A stretch of DNA of 64,000 bases from Deinococcus alpinitundrae (GCF_009982895.1 NZ_WXZL01000012.1:1-64000), one strand, 5' to 3'. Shown: positions 42,008 through 53,678, numbered from the stretch's first letter. Notes: a model not told the origin generated them from the letters alone. Numbers and translations are program-made.

Positions 42008-43204
42008 ATGGCCGCCCCCGTTTCCGCTTCCAGCCGTTCGCAAGGCAGCGCCCTCAACCTGGCGGCGCTGTTCGTCTCACAGTCGCTGGCCACCGGGGCC
42101 ACCACCGCCAGCACCGTGCTGGCCTCGCTGGTCATCAGTGCGCTGGGCCGTGAGGCGCTCTCGGGCCTGCCCAGTACCCTGGTGACGCTGGGCGCGGCGG
42201 CCTCGGCAGGGCTGTTTGGCCTGCTGATGCTGCGGGGCCGCCGTCAGGGGCTGGTGCTGGCCTACCTGCTGGGCGTGGTCGGCGCGCTGATCGGCTTCTG
42301 GGGCGCGTGGCAGCATCATTTGCTGATTTTTCTGCTCGGTGCGGCCCTGGTCGGTATGTCGCAGGGCGGGTTCCAGCAGGCCCGCTACGCCGCCGCCGAG
42401 AGCGTGGCTCCAGAGCGGCGCGGGCTGGTACTGGGCGCGATGATGTTCGCCTCGGTGCTGGGGTCCGCCCTCTCCACGGCGCTCAGCGGACCGCTCGCCA
42501 ATTTTGCCAGTGGACTGAACACCTCGGCAGAAGTGGTGGGCTGGCTGTTGGCCGCGCTCTTCTTGCTGCTCGGCGCGGCGCTGACCTCGCTGTGGCGGCC
42601 CCCGGCGCAGGACATTCACGCGGCCCAGACCGCCGGGGTGGTCCGGGTCCCCCTCACGCACCCGCAGGTCTGGCCCGCTGCGCTGGCGGTGGCCGTCTCG
42701 CAGGGACTGATGGTCACGTTGATGAGCCTGACCCCATTAAGGGCGCACCACATGGGCATGGACCACACCGCCATCGCCGGACTCGTCATGGTGCATATCG
42801 CGGGCATGTTCGGCTTCGGCTGGCTGACCGGCCCGCTGATCGACCGCCTGGGCGTGCGCGTCGGCTACCTGGCCGGGGCCGCGCTGCTGCTGGCTGCCGC
42901 CCTGAGCGCGCCGTCGGGGCGGCTGTGGCTGGCTCCGAGCATGTTCCTGCTGGGCCTGGGCTGGAATCTGGGCTTTTTGTCGGGCAGCAAGGCGCTCACC
43001 GCCCACCGGGGCGCGCAGGGCAAGGTGGACGCCCTGGCCTACCTCAGCGCGAGCTTCGGCACCTTTTTCGGCGGGCTGCTGCTGGGCAGATTCGGCTTCG
43101 AGCCGCTGGCCTGGGTCTGTGCGGCTCTCAGCAGTCTGTTGCTGATCAGCGCCTGGTGGGGCGGCGGGAGTGTTCGGGGAAGAGTGGCGGTGGCGGCCGA
43201 CTGA
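42008..43204 (+). CDS. MFS transporter
   Basis: 398 residues with about twelve membrane helices. Loop motifs such as GRRQGLVLAYLLG and PLIDRLGVRVGYLAG are in the usual MFS positions (motif A-like repeats after helices 2 and 8). Substrate unknown. The start at ATG 42008 is 6 nt after a TACAGT box; the frame is open for 75 nt before it but lacks a better site. Confidence 0.88.
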   Translation: MAAPVSASSRSQGSALNLAALFVSQSLATGATTASTVLASLVISALGREALSGLPSTLVTLGAAASAGLFGLLMLRGRRQGLVLAYLLGVVGALIGFWGAWQHHLLIFLLGAALVGMSQGGFQQARYAAAESVAPERRGLVLGAMMFASVLGSALSTALSGPLANFASGLNTSAEVVGWLLAALFLLLGAALTSLWRPPAQDIHAAQTAGVVRVPLTHPQVWPAALAVAVSQGLMVTLMSLTPLRAHHMGMDHTAIAGLVMVHIAGMFGFGWLTGPLIDRLGVRVGYLAGAALLLAAALSAPSGRLWLAPSMFLLGLGWNLGFLSGSKALTAHRGAQGKVDALAYLSASFGTFFGGLLLGRFGFEPLAWVCAALSSLLLISAWWGGGSVRGRVAVAAD

Positions 43205-43232
43205 GACGGGCCCCGTTTCCGGACACAGCACG

Positions 43233-43742
43233 CTACAACTGTTTTTCTGGTCTGCCACTGGCCCTCTGCGTCAGCCGTTTGGCGAAGATCACCTTGCTGT
43301 CGCCGTCGGCGTAGAAATCCGGGATGCGGGCGACCTCAGTGTAGCCCCGCTGGCGGTAAAAGGCGTGGGTGGCATCAAATTTCAGCTTGGAGCTGGTATC
43401 AATGACGATCATCCGTCCGCCTGCTGCCGCAACTTGGGCTTCAGCGAAGTGGATGAGCTGGCTGCCGACGCCCTGGCCTTGGTGGCTGAGGCTCACCGAG
43501 ATCCAGAGCAGATCCCAGGTGCGGTACGCCATGTCGTTGAGTGCGAAATACACCGCACCCGCAGGCCCAGTGCCGGGGGGATCACTCCACAGCGCCATGC
43601 GGTGGTGTTCGCCCAGACGTCCGGTGAGCACATCCTCGAATACGGGGCGCAGCGAAGGCGTTTCATCCGGCAGGAAGAGGGTGGAGGAAACGGCCAGGTC
43701 AAGGAGGGCCTGGAGGTCTTCGGGTGCAGCGGCTCGCAGCAT
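43233..43742 (-). CDS. GNAT acetyltransferase
   Basis: 169 residues. SLSHQGQGVGSQLIHFAEAQV is motif A, with the Q-x2-G-x-G acetyl-CoA loop, and HAFYRQRGYTEVARIPDFY is motif B. The target is unknown. GAGGAG 7 nt upstream supports the ATG at 43742 over an earlier in-frame one. Convergent with the MFS gene. Confidence 0.88.
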   Translation of the reverse strand: MLRAAAPEDLQALLDLAVSSTLFLPDETPSLRPVFEDVLTGRLGEHHRMALWSDPPGTGPAGAVYFALNDMAYRTWDLLWISVSLSHQGQGVGSQLIHFAEAQVAAAGGRMIVIDTSSKLKFDATHAFYRQRGYTEVARIPDFYADGDSKVIFAKRLTQRASGRPEKQL

Positions 43743-43894
43743 AAACGGCTCCTCTGAACAGCAGAGAATGAGGTGAAGATTCAACGTCGCCCCGGCGGGG
43801 GAGACCATTGACATTCAGCGCCGCGACATGCTGAGAGCCTAACAATGTGCACAACTGCCGTCAAGCTCATTGGGAGGGTATCGCTGGCCGCTGC

Positions 43895-44272
43895 TCAGCG
43901 CATCTGGTCGCGCACCTCGCCGAGCGTTTCCAGAAAAGCGTCCAGAAACTCGTCTTCCAGCGCGCGGTCGCGAATCAATTCGTCCTGGGCGGTGGCCGAC
44001 TGCGCGCGTGTCCATCTCACGCGGGCGTTCCGGGCCTCGTAGACGTTGCCCTTGCCCGCCACGAAGCGCGCGGCGTGCCGCACCGCCTCGGTGGGGTCGT
44101 CGGTCGGCGCGAGGGTGATGAGGTTGCGCAGGCCGCCCTGATCGTTGACCAAGCTGGCGATCACTTCCACCCGCTGGCCCCGGCGACTCAAGAAGACCTG
44201 ATCGACCCGCCACATACTGGTGGCCCGAATCGGGTTGGGCGGGCGCTGAGCGGCGCGTGGGCGGCGGGCCAT
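43895..44272 (-). CDS. Conserved-looking hypothetical protein
   Basis: 125 residues, basic at the N-terminus (MARRPRAAQRPPNPIR), then WRVDQVFLSRRGQRVEVIASLVN, a probable beta pair, and an acidic helical C-terminus ending in DAFLETLGEVRDQMR. I do not recognise a family. Its ATG overlaps the butyrate-kinase stop (ATGA), so it is translated with that gene. No membrane segment. Possibly a small accessory or DNA/RNA-binding protein, which is a guess from charge only. Confidence 0.65.
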   Translation of the reverse strand: MARRPRAAQRPPNPIRATSMWRVDQVFLSRRGQRVEVIASLVNDQGGLRNLITLAPTDDPTEAVRHAARFVAGKGNVYEARNARVRWTRAQSATAQDELIRDRALEDEFLDAFLETLGEVRDQMR

Positions 44273-45357
44273 CAGGCGGGGCCAGCGGGCGGCGCACTCC
44301 ACTCGCGGGCTTCTTCCAGCCCCAGCAGCACCCGGCCCACGCCCTCGGCCAGCGCTTCGAGTTCGAGTTCGCCGGGCAGCACACTCAGCGGCGCGATCCA
44401 GCCGACCCGGCGCTCGATGCGGTCCACGACGCTGTTCCAGCGGGCAATCCCGCCGGTCACGGCGATGGCGTGTGGGCGGGCACTCAGCGCCGCCGCGTAG
44501 GCCCCGATGTGCTTGGCGACCTGGTGGGCGAAGGCGTCGGCGGCCAGTTTGACTCGCCCCTCGGTCTTCTCGCGTCGCTCCAGTTCGCGCAGGTCGGCGG
44601 TGCCGGTTAGGCTGACGAAGCCCGATTCGCGCAGCAGCAGCCGCTCCAACTCGGCGCGGGGACGGCTGTAGGCCAGATCGAGCACGCTGTGGATCGGCAA
44701 CGTACCGGCGCGGCTGGGCGTGAAGGGTCCTTCGTCGAGCCGCGCGCCGGTCGTGTCGACGATCCGCCCATTCTCGAAAGCGCTCACGCTGACGCTGCCG
44801 CCGAGGTGGGCGACCACCACGCGGGCGTCCTGAAAGCGCACCCCCTGTTCATGGGCCGCGCGGCGGGCCACCAGCCGGGCGTTGAGGGTGTGCAAACGGC
44901 TGAGGCGCTCCACCCCAGCCAGTCCCGAGACGCGGGCCTCGGGCAGCAGTTCGTCCACGTCCGGCGGATCGACGATGTAGGCATTCACGCCGCGCTGCTC
45001 GGCCAGCGAGAGGGCCAGCGCCGCGCCCACGTTGCTGGTGTGTTCGCCATGTGGGTGGGTCAGCAGCCACCCGGCCAGCTCCGGCGTGACCCGGTAGGCC
45101 CCGGATTCCAGGTGGCCGATCAGGCCGCTGTGGGCCACCACCGCGTCAGGGTCGGGCCAGTCGGCGGCGGCGGCGCTCAAATCGGCTTCCAGGCTGCCGA
45201 GATCGAGGGGGGCGCTCAGCAGCGCCGAGTGCTCGATCTCAGCCCGGGTGAGCTTGAGGCGCAGTTGCGAGGGCAGCGCCGGATTGTCGCCGCGCTCGAT
45301 CTCGGCCAGGGCCAGTTTGGTGCTGGTTGAGCCGGGATTGATGACGTAGGCGAGCAT
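44272..45357 (-). CDS. buk: Butyrate kinase
   Basis: 361 residues, ASKHA acetate/butyrate kinase fold. INPGSTSTKLAL is the phosphate-1 loop and AVVAHSGLIG-like, VVAHLGGSVSVSA and ALSARPHAIAVTGGIARW are family motifs. It interconverts butyryl-phosphate and butyrate (or a branched-chain acid) with ADP/ATP. No phosphotransbutyrylase gene lies nearby. The box TACCTT lies 7 nt before the ATG, so probably leaderless. The downstream 125-residue gene overlaps its stop. Confidence 0.88.
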   Translation of the reverse strand: MLAYVINPGSTSTKLALAEIERGDNPALPSQLRLKLTRAEIEHSALLSAPLDLGSLEADLSAAAADWPDPDAVVAHSGLIGHLESGAYRVTPELAGWLLTHPHGEHTSNVGAALALSLAEQRGVNAYIVDPPDVDELLPEARVSGLAGVERLSRLHTLNARLVARRAAHEQGVRFQDARVVVAHLGGSVSVSAFENGRIVDTTGARLDEGPFTPSRAGTLPIHSVLDLAYSRPRAELERLLLRESGFVSLTGTADLRELERREKTEGRVKLAADAFAHQVAKHIGAYAAALSARPHAIAVTGGIARWNSVVDRIERRVGWIAPLSVLPGELELEALAEGVGRVLLGLEEAREWSAPPAGPA

Positions 45358-45364
45358 GAGAAAC

Positions 45365-45370
45365 AAGGTA
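45365..45370 (-). promoter_or_regulatory. -10 box TACCTT, leaderless start of buk
   Basis: TACCTT ends 7 nt before the ATG at 45357. Confidence 0.4.
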
Positions 45371-45483
45371 GCAGATCGGCAGCCTGCGCCGGTATGGTCT
45401 GAATCGGCAGGCCGCGCGGTCTGAGAAGGTCTTCACCGTTTCTGCGGGCCGCCTTCACACCGGGCGCGCTCTAATGAAACGAT

Positions 45484-46902
45484 ATGGCCAAGTCCACCAG
45501 CACTGTTATCGTTACTGCCGTGATCGCCGCCGCCGTGGGCCTGGGTGTGGGGGCCACCGTCGTTCGCGGCGGGCTGCCGGGGGTGGGCCAGCCGGTCAGC
45601 GCCTCACCCGCGCTCATCAGAACCGAGGCGACCCAGAGCGCCCAGCGTCAGACGACCCAGACTTTGGCTGCGCCCTCGACCAGCACCGCCGCGCCCGGTG
45701 ACGCCACCGCGCCGATCAGCGAGGTGGGGGCCAAGCTGCAAAACGAGGCCAATACCATTTCCATCGTCAAGCAGTACGAGCCGGGGCTGGTGTACGTCAG
45801 CACCGAGTCGCCTGCCAGCCCCGATCCGTTCGGCCAGCGGCAGGGCGGCGACTCGGTTCAGGGCGGCGTCGGCTCAGGCTTTTTCGTCGATGAGAGCGGC
45901 GACATCCTGACCAACTTCCACGTCGTCACCGAGGGTGGGCAGACCTTCAACGCCAGCATCAAGGTTCGGGTGCAGAGTCAGAAAGACCCGGTGGATGCCG
46001 AGATCATCGGCCTCGCGCCGCAGTATGACCTGGCCCTCATTCGTCCCAAGAACATCGACAAGGCGCTGATCAAGCCGATTCCGCTGGGCGATAGCGACGC
46101 GCTGGAAGTCGGCCAGAAGACGGTGGCGATGGGTGCGCCGTTCGGCTTTGATTTCAGCGTCTCGGAAGGCATCATCTCCAGCGCCTCGCGCCAGATTCCG
46201 ATTGGCTTCAGCCTGACGGCCCTCGGCGGTGGGGGTGGCACTCCGGAAGGCATCACCCAGAAGGCCATTCAGACCGACGCGGCCATCAACCCCGGCAACA
46301 GCGGCGGGCCGCTCCTCGACAGCACCGGGCGCATCATCGGCATCAACACCCAGATCATCAGCCCGGCGGGCGCACAGAGCGGCGTGGGCCAGAGCGCGGG
46401 CGTGGGGTTTGCCATTCCCATCAACACTGCCAAGAACCTGCTGCCCCGGTTGCGCACGGCGAACGGCGGCATCGTGCTGGCTCCCACCATCGGTATCCAG
46501 TCGGGGTTGCTGGCGCAGCAGAGTGACGGCCAGGGCGGGGTCGTGGGCGTGCCGGTAGACATCGGCCAGCTCACCGACCAGGCCAGGGTGCAGTTCAAGC
46601 TTCCAGCCAGCGGCTTGATCATCGGCAAGGTCACGCCCGGCAGTCCGGCGGCCAAGGCGGGCCTCAAGGCCGGAACGCCGCGCCAGTTTCAGGGCGGCCA
46701 GATCGCGCTGGGCGGCGACGTGATCGTGAGCGCCGACGGTACGCCGGTGTCCAACGCCGAGGATTTGCAGGGCACCTACATCGGCAAGAAGGCGGGCGAT
46801 ACCGTGAAGCTGGAAGTCGAGAGCGGCGGTCAGACCCGTACGGTCAGCGTGGTGCTGGACCAGAGTTCGTTCTCCACGCTGCCCAAGGCCCAGTTCAACT
46901 GA
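45484..46902 (+). CDS. HtrA/DegP-family serine protease with PDZ domain
   Basis: 472 residues. A membrane helix (about 7-28) anchors it and a Thr/Ala-rich linker follows. The trypsin-like domain has His in TNFHVV (near 145), Asp in YDLALI (near 181) and Ser in GNSGGP (near 270), so the triad is complete. One PDZ domain (about 370-460) ends the protein, with [13 protein letters not shown]. It degrades misfolded envelope proteins. The start lies 6 nt after a TAATGA element. Confidence 0.93.
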   Translation: MAKSTSTVIVTAVIAAAVGLGVGATVVRGGLPGVGQPVSASPALIRTEATQSAQRQTTQTLAAPSTSTAAPGDATAPISEVGAKLQNEANTISIVKQYEPGLVYVSTESPASPDPFGQRQGGDSVQGGVGSGFFVDESGDILTNFHVVTEGGQTFNASIKVRVQSQKDPVDAEIIGLAPQYDLALIRPKNIDKALIKPIPLGDSDALEVGQKTVAMGAPFGFDFSVSEGIISSASRQIPIGFSLTALGGGGGTPEGITQKAIQTDAAINPGNSGGPLLDSTGRIIGINTQIISPAGAQSGVGQSAGVGFAIPINTAKNLLPRLRTANGGIVLAPTIGIQSGLLAQQSDGQGGVVGVPVDIGQLTDQARVQFKLPASGLIIGKVTPGSPAAKAGLKAGTPRQFQGGQIALGGDVIVSADGTPVSNAEDLQGTYIGKKAGDTVKLEVESGGQTRTVSVVLDQSSFSTLPKAQFN

Positions 46903-46928
46903 GCGCCCCGATGTGAGAATCTGAGCCG

Positions 46929-48326
46929 ATGCCCGACACGCTGGCCCACCTGCTGCCCGAATCGCCGCCGCCCAGCCTGACGCCCGGCACACTGGCGCAG
47001 GCTGAGCGGCGGCTTGCTGACTGGAAGCTGGACGCTCTGGCGGTGCTGGACGGGGCAGAGGTTGTCGGTGCGGTCACGGTGAGTGGAGGGGTCGGGCCAG
47101 TGCCGCTGCTGACCAGCACAGCCAAGCTGGAGGAGGCCCGCGCCGCTTTGCGAAGCGCACCTGCCCTGGCGGTGACGCACGCCGGAGCGTTCGCCGCCCT
47201 GCTGACGCCCGCCGACCTCGCGCCGCCCGCCGCGCCGGAGTTGGCCGAACGGGTCTGGGCGGCGCTGGGTGAGGCGGACCGTGAACTGCTGATGCGGCTC
47301 CGCGCCCAGTTGCCCAGCGGCAGGCTGGCCCTGGTCGGCGGGGCGGTCAGAGACGCTTTGCTGGGCCTGACGCCGCTCGACCTCGACCTGGTGGTGGTGG
47401 GCGCGGATGTGGAGGCCCTGGCGCGCGTTTCAGGGTGGCCGTTCGTGTTTCATCCGGCCTACCGCAACGCCACCCTCCGCTTGCCGGGCGAGCGCGCCGC
47501 CGATCTGGTCAGCGCCAGAATGGAGCGCTATCCGGCTCCCGGCGCTTCGCCCCTGCCGCACCCCGGCACGCTCGCCCAGGACCTGCGGCGGCGCGACTTC
47601 TCGCTCAATGCCCTGGCCCTGGTGGTGGGGGAGACGCCGGAACTGCACGACCCCTGCGGCGGTCTGGCCGATCTGCTGGGGCGTGAACTGCGTCCGCTCA
47701 GCGCTCGGTCGCTGACCGACGACGCCTCGCGGCTGGTGCGCGGTGCACGGCTGGCGGCCCGGCTGAACTTGAGGGCGGCACCGGAACTGCTGGCCCAGGT
47801 GCCGCAGGCGCTGGCCGCCGCTTCCCGAACGCCCCGCCTCGATGCTGAGCTGAGGTTGCTGCTGGCCGAACCCCGGCCCGGCAAGGTGGCGCGGGAACTC
47901 GTCGACTGGGGCGCGGGGGCGCTGCTGCCACCCGCCGCGCTGGCGGTGCTGGACCTGCTCGACGCCCTGCCAGAGCGCCCCCCCGAGGCCGTCTACGCGG
48001 CGGGCCTGCTCTCCAGCGCGGCGGACCGCCCGGTCTGGGAGCAGCGGCTCCACCTGGGGCCGCGTCCGGTGGCGCTGCTCCTGAGGGCGCTGGGAGACGA
48101 TCACGCCGCGCCGGGCAGCCCCGAGGCCGTGCTGCGTGGGGTGCTGCGGCCCCAGGCGTACGACCCGCTGACCGGCAAGGATGTGCTGCAATTCGGCGTG
48201 GCATCGGGGCCGGGGGTGGGCGCGGCACTCGCGCACCTGGCCGCACTGCGCCGGGCCGGGCAGGTCACCAGCCGCGAGGGCGAGGCGACGGCGCTGCAAG
48301 CTTATCTGGCCGGGTCCGTGTCTTGA
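46929..48326 (+). CDS. tRNA nucleotidyltransferase/poly(A) polymerase family protein
   Basis: 465 residues. The N-terminal ~120 residues are not part of the usual enzyme and may be a degenerate CBS-like or accessory region. The class II nucleotidyltransferase head follows: [10 protein letters not shown] near residue 137, LDLDLVVVG with the DxD metals, [12 protein letters not shown] near 219 and [12 protein letters not shown]. In D. radiodurans CC- and A-adding are done by separate enzymes; which this is cannot be told. It follows the HtrA gene after 26 nt. Confidence 0.88.
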   Translation: MPDTLAHLLPESPPPSLTPGTLAQAERRLADWKLDALAVLDGAEVVGAVTVSGGVGPVPLLTSTAKLEEARAALRSAPALAVTHAGAFAALLTPADLAPPAAPELAERVWAALGEADRELLMRLRAQLPSGRLALVGGAVRDALLGLTPLDLDLVVVGADVEALARVSGWPFVFHPAYRNATLRLPGERAADLVSARMERYPAPGASPLPHPGTLAQDLRRRDFSLNALALVVGETPELHDPCGGLADLLGRELRPLSARSLTDDASRLVRGARLAARLNLRAAPELLAQVPQALAAASRTPRLDAELRLLLAEPRPGKVARELVDWGAGALLPPAALAVLDLLDALPERPPEAVYAAGLLSSAADRPVWEQRLHLGPRPVALLLRALGDDHAAPGSPEAVLRGVLRPQAYDPLTGKDVLQFGVASGPGVGAALAHLAALRRAGQVTSREGEATALQAYLAGSVS

Positions 48327-48356
48327 GGAGGGGCCACTTATCATGAGACGCCCCGC

Positions 48357-48362
48357 TAGACT
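48357..48362 (+). promoter_or_regulatory. -10 box TAGACT, leaderless start of M50 protease gene
   Basis: TAGACT ends 6 nt before the ATG at 48369. Confidence 0.5.
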
Positions 48363-48368
48363 GCCCAC

Positions 48369-48983
48369 ATGGGTCTGATCTCGCTGCTCCAATCCAACCC
48401 CACCGCCTTCGTCATCATCGCGCTGGCGCTGGTGCTCTCGCTGACCGTCCACGAGTTCGCCCACGCCTACACCGCCGACCGGTTGGGCGACCCCACACCG
48501 AGGCGGCTGGGCCGGGTGACGCTCAACCCGCTGGCGCACCTCGATCCGTTCGGTGCTTTATTGCTGCTGGTGGCAGGTTTCGGCTTCGCGCGCCCGGTGC
48601 CGGTGAACTTCGCCAACCTGGGCCGCTGGGGCATGGTGGCGGTGGCGGCGGCGGGGCCGCTCAGCAACATCCTGATTGCGCTGGTGTGCATCCTGCTGCT
48701 GCGGGTGCTGCCGGAAACCAACCTGGGCGACACCATTCTGGGCATCGTCGCCAGCATCAACGTCGTGCTGGCAGTCTTCAACCTGATTCCTATCCCGCTG
48801 CTCGACGGCTCGCGCATTCTGGCGGGCATCTTCCCCAACACCCTGGGGCGCAGCTTGATGGAGTTCGAGCGGTTGCCCTACGCCTTCCTGATCGTGATGG
48901 GCTTTATTTTGCTGGCCCGTGGGCCGCTGAGCAACGTCATCGGCACGGTGCAGGGCTGGCTGTTCGGTCTGGCAGGCGTCTAG
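48369..48983 (+). CDS. Site-2-type membrane metalloprotease (M50)
   Basis: 204 residues, about six membrane helices. HEFAH (28-32) gives the zinc His pair and Glu, and [13 protein letters not shown] near residue 140 gives the third ligand Asp. No PDZ domain, so it is a short M50B member. It would cut within the membrane; targets are unknown. A hairpin terminator follows. Confidence 0.9.
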   Translation: MGLISLLQSNPTAFVIIALALVLSLTVHEFAHAYTADRLGDPTPRRLGRVTLNPLAHLDPFGALLLLVAGFGFARPVPVNFANLGRWGMVAVAAAGPLSNILIALVCILLLRVLPETNLGDTILGIVASINVVLAVFNLIPIPLLDGSRILAGIFPNTLGRSLMEFERLPYAFLIVMGFILLARGPLSNVIGTVQGWLFGLAGV

Positions 48984-49003
48984 CACCGATCACTCAAGTT
49001 TGA

Positions 49004-49033
49004 GGGGGCGGGCCATCTTTCAAGCCCGCCCCC
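49004..49033. terminator. Bidirectional hairpin between M50 and hlyIII genes
   Basis: Perfect 10-bp stem (GGGGGCGGGC / GCCCGCCCCC) with a 10-nt loop, between two convergent genes. Confidence 0.75.
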
Positions 49034-49048
49034 GCTCATGTTGCGGTC

Positions 49049-49705
49049 TCAGCGCAGCGAGAACATCATCGCCACGTGTGCCCCGGTGCCGCCCAGCACG
49101 AACAGGTGCCAGATTTCATGGAAGCCGAAGACGCCGGGGCGCGGGTTCCAGCGTTTGGTGCCGTAAACGACTGCGCCGATGCTGTAGAGCACACCGCCTG
49201 CCGACAGCCAGAACAGCGCTGCGCCGCTGAGGGTGCGCGAGAGCTGCGGCAGGAATGCCACGGCGGTCCAGCCCAGCACGGCGTAGAGCAGCGTGCTGAC
49301 CCACCTGGGCAAGCGCATGGTCAGCACCTTGAGCAAAATGCCGGAGAGCGCCACCCCCCAGATGACCCACAGCACCACGCTTTGCCACAGGCCGCTGAGA
49401 CCGAAGTAGGCCACTGGGGTATAGCTGCCCGCGATCAGCAGGAAAATGGCGCTGTGGTCGAGCTTGCGCAGCCGCAGCAGGGCGCGCTCGCCCACCCGGA
49501 ACGAGTGGTAGGACGCCGAGGCGGTGTAGAGAAACAGCATGCTCAGGCCGAAGACCAGGAATGGCCAGACGCTCAGGTGCCTGGAGAGCGCGTACCACAG
49601 CATGGCGACCAGCGCGATGACCGCCAGTCCCGCTCCCGCCCAGTGGGTGAGGCTGTTCCACGGCTCACGCAGCGAATGGTAGGCGGTGCTCAGCATCTTC
49701 TTCAT
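49049..49705 (-). CDS. Hemolysin III/PAQR family membrane protein
   Basis: 218 residues, seven membrane helices. The [15 protein letters not shown] start, ASASYHS with its zinc-site Ser/His, [18 protein letters not shown] and the closing [18 protein letters not shown] are PAQR/HlyIII motifs; the three His could bind zinc. True hemolysis is not implied. I chose ATG 49705 because TACACT lies 6 nt before it with TTGTCA 18 nt further up; an in-frame ATG six codons earlier is also possible. Confidence 0.9.
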   Translation of the reverse strand: MKKMLSTAYHSLREPWNSLTHWAGAGLAVIALVAMLWYALSRHLSVWPFLVFGLSMLFLYTASASYHSFRVGERALLRLRKLDHSAIFLLIAGSYTPVAYFGLSGLWQSVVLWVIWGVALSGILLKVLTMRLPRWVSTLLYAVLGWTAVAFLPQLSRTLSGAALFWLSAGGVLYSIGAVVYGTKRWNPRPGVFGFHEIWHLFVLGGTGAHVAMMFSLR

Positions 49706-49711
49706 GGCCTC

Positions 49712-49741
49712 AGTGTACTCCATTTTCGGGTGAGATGACAA
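49712..49741 (-). promoter_or_regulatory. Leaderless hlyIII promoter TTGTCA-N18-TACACT
   Basis: On the minus strand, TTGTCA (plus 49736-49741) and TACACT (49712-49717) are 18 nt apart and the latter ends 6 nt before the ATG. Confidence 0.65.
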
Positions 49742-49886
49742 ATTGTCAGGAGTGACCAGATCGGGAAACCAGGGCTTCTTGGTGACCGTGCATACCGTGA
49801 CAAAATTCTCAAAGCCGTCTGGGTGCGGGTCGAGACTCACCTTCACTCATCCGGAGTGAGCTGCGCACCTTTATGATCCCAAGGAG

Positions 49887-50801
49887 ATGAAGCTCACTTT
49901 TCTCTTGGGCGTCGGGTGCGCCTGGGCGCTGCTGGCCGGTTGTGCCTCGGCAGCCTACACCGTCCAGCCCGGCGATACCCTGTACCAGATTGCCCGCAGC
50001 GCTGGTGTGGATGCCCAGACGCTCCTCAAGCTCAACAACCTGAGCAACTCGACCTTGAAGGTGGGCCAGCGGTTGCAGCTTCCGGCCAGCGGCGCGGCCC
50101 AGGGCAAGGGTCGAAGTAAGGGACAGTCACCCCGGCCCGCCCTCCGTGCCAGCTCGATTCCGGCGCTGCCCGCTCCGCCGCCGGGGCTGCCCAGGGTGCT
50201 CCCTGCCGCGCCCATCGGCGGTCCCCTTGCCTGGAGAATTGAGCCTGCCGCGACGGTGGCGAGCTTCGTGGGCTGGTCGCCGGTCATCAACGTGGCCTCG
50301 TTTGGCGACGCCCTGCCGCTGCGAACCTACCTGCGGGGGCTGGCCTTCGACTTCCAGACCTATAACAACTGCGGCCCCAGCGCCCTCTCGGCGGTGCTGG
50401 GCTTTTACAAGGTCAGGCTCGGCCAGAACGTCATTCAGCAGACCACCCGCCAGGGGAGCGGCTACATGCAGGTGAGCGCCATCGCCCCGGAACTCGCCAA
50501 GTTCGGCCTGCGCACCCGCACCATTCGCGGCGGCCAGCTGATGCAGGTCAAGAAGCTCTTGGCCCTGGGCATTCCGGTGATCGTCTTGCAGTGGTATGAC
50601 CGGCCCGGCCATATCAACCACTTCCGGGTGGTGCGCGGTTACGACGACCAGGCGGGCGTCATGTGGGTCAGTGACAGCATGGTGGGGCCGGTGTCGTACC
50701 TGAGCTACCGCGACTTCGACGCCCTGTGGAACACCCAGGGCCGCCAGATGTTCCCGGTGTACCCGGCAGGCTACGACGCTCAGGTCAAGACGTTTCTGTA
50801 A
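49887..50801 (+). CDS. Secreted LysM plus C39-like peptidase protein
   Basis: 304 residues. A signal peptide or lipobox (LLAGC) leads to one LysM domain (YTVQPGDTLYQIARSAGV to LKVGQRLQLP, about 24-67), then a Pro-rich linker, then a C39-like cysteine peptidase domain with NNCGPSAL (Cys162), HINHFRVVRGYDD and WVSDSM giving the Cys/His/Asp set. It probably binds peptidoglycan and cuts a peptide. AAGGAG precedes the ATG. No bacteriocin exporter is nearby. Confidence 0.85.
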   Translation: MKLTFLLGVGCAWALLAGCASAAYTVQPGDTLYQIARSAGVDAQTLLKLNNLSNSTLKVGQRLQLPASGAAQGKGRSKGQSPRPALRASSIPALPAPPPGLPRVLPAAPIGGPLAWRIEPAATVASFVGWSPVINVASFGDALPLRTYLRGLAFDFQTYNNCGPSALSAVLGFYKVRLGQNVIQQTTRQGSGYMQVSAIAPELAKFGLRTRTIRGGQLMQVKKLLALGIPVIVLQWYDRPGHINHFRVVRGYDDQAGVMWVSDSMVGPVSYLSYRDFDALWNTQGRQMFPVYPAGYDAQVKTFL

Positions 50802-50803
50802 CG

Positions 50804-50862
50804 CCCGAATGACGAAGAGGGCTGAGCACCTTCCGGTTGCTCCAGCCCCCTTCGTCATCGGG
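50804..50862. terminator. Large hairpin between LysM-C39 and guaB genes
   Basis: A long imperfect stem (CCCGAATGACGAAG... / ...CTTCGTCATCGGG) spans the whole gap between two convergent genes and can act on both. Confidence 0.8.
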
Positions 50863-50863
50863 T

Positions 50864-52339
<1,476 letters not shown>

Positions 52340-52371
52340 CACCCTGACCGTGCGCTTGAGCGTGACGCCTC

Positions 52372-52400
52372 TTGCGCCCCTGCAAGGGCCGTGCTACGCT
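52372..52400 (+). promoter_or_regulatory. tRNA-Ala promoter TTGCGC-N17-TACGCT
   Basis: TTGCGC (52372-52377) and TACGCT (52395-52400) with a 17-nt spacer, 31 nt before the tRNA. Confidence 0.65.
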
Positions 52401-52431
52401 CTCTTTCGCCTGAGATTGTTTGGGCAGTTGT

Positions 52432-52507
<76 letters not shown>

Positions 52508-52556
52508 CCAAGAGCAAATCAGCCGATGGAGATGCTCCTCAACGGCCAGAAAATGA

Positions 52557-52594
52557 AAGCGCCGACGGATTAAAAACCCAGTCGGCGCTTTTTT
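52557..52594 (+). terminator. Terminator of tRNA-Ala
   Basis: Perfect 10-bp stem (AAGCGCCGAC / GTCGGCGCTT) followed by a T run. Confidence 0.92.
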
Positions 52595-52625
52595 GCCGTG
52601 AACGGCGTGGCCTTTCCGCAGCCTC

Positions 52626-53678
52626 TTAGCGTGTCTTCGTTACCTTGCTCAGCAGCGGCGGGGCGTCGGGATTGAGGCCTTTGTGCAGCGCCAGATGCCC
52701 GGCGAACAGGTAAAACGCCAGGGCGCTGGCCACCGGGTCGGTCAGGGCGTGGCCGGTTTGGGGCGTGATCAGGCTGCTGGCTGGGGCCGGGCCGATGGTT
52801 CGCAGGTCGGCTCCGCTGGCTTGCAAATCGGCGTAAGCCTCCAGGGTGGCACGCTGGGCCGCGTCGGCGGGCGCGAAGCCCAGCAGTGGCAGGCCCTCGG
52901 CCAGAAGCCGCTTGGGGCCGTGACTGAACTCGGCGGCGCTGTAAGCTTCGGCGTGAATGCCGCAGGTTTCCTTGAGCTTGAGGGCCGCTTCCTGCGCCAC
53001 CCCGAAGTGCAGGCCGCGTGCCAGCACCAGCAGGTTCTCGGCGAAACGGTAGCGCTCGGCCAGATCGGAAGCGCTGCTTTCCAGTTCCAGGGTCTGGGTG
53101 AGTTTTTCGGGCAGCCGGGTCAGGGCGTCTTGCAGTGCCTGCTCGCCGGTCAGCGCCGCGATCACCGGCAAAAAGGCCGTCAGGCTGGCGAGGTAGCTCT
53201 TGGTGGCAGCCACCGCTTTTTCCTCGCCGCAGCGCAGCGGCAACGTGAACTCGGCGGCGCGACCTAGATCGCTGCCCTCCACATTCACCAGCGCCACCGT
53301 GATGGCCCCGCCCTCACGGGCCATCTGCACGTTCTCCACCACGTCCGGGCTGGCCCCCGACTGCGAGACGGCGATCACCAGTGCGCCGCGCAGGTCGAGC
53401 CGCGCTCCGTAGAGGGTATGCACGCTCGGCCCCAGCGAGGCGACCGGCAGGGCCAGCTGGGTTTCCAGGGCGTACTTCAGCACGGTGCAGGCGTGGTCGC
53501 TGCTGCCGCGCGCCACCGTCACGGCGTAGGGTGGGCGGCGCTGGCGCAGGGCGGCGGCCAGTTCACTCACGGGCCCGGCGTTCTCGCGCTGCTGGCGCGC
53601 GATGACCTGCGGCGTCTGACGGGCTTCCTGAAGCATCAGCGGGTTGGCGGTGGATGGAGAGGCAGGTTCGGGTGACAT
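52626..53678 (-). CDS. Double-SIS sugar isomerase/deaminase (GlmS-like, NagB-II type)
   Basis: 350 residues with two SIS domains: VTVARGSSDHACTVLKYALE and VIAVSQSGASPDVVE form the first, and LKLKETCGIHAEAYSAAEFSHGP the second. It resembles the isomerase half of GlmS without the glutaminase domain. Beside nagA this fits the NagB-II role, turning glucosamine-6-phosphate to fructose-6-phosphate and ammonia; the assignment is inferred from context. GGAG 6 nt before the ATG; 46 nt after nagA. Confidence 0.87.
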   Translation of the reverse strand: MSPEPASPSTANPLMLQEARQTPQVIARQQRENAGPVSELAAALRQRRPPYAVTVARGSSDHACTVLKYALETQLALPVASLGPSVHTLYGARLDLRGALVIAVSQSGASPDVVENVQMAREGGAITVALVNVEGSDLGRAAEFTLPLRCGEEKAVAATKSYLASLTAFLPVIAALTGEQALQDALTRLPEKLTQTLELESSASDLAERYRFAENLLVLARGLHFGVAQEAALKLKETCGIHAEAYSAAEFSHGPKRLLAEGLPLLGFAPADAAQRATLEAYADLQASGADLRTIGPAPASSLITPQTGHALTDPVASALAFYLFAGHLALHKGLNPDAPPLLSKVTKTR

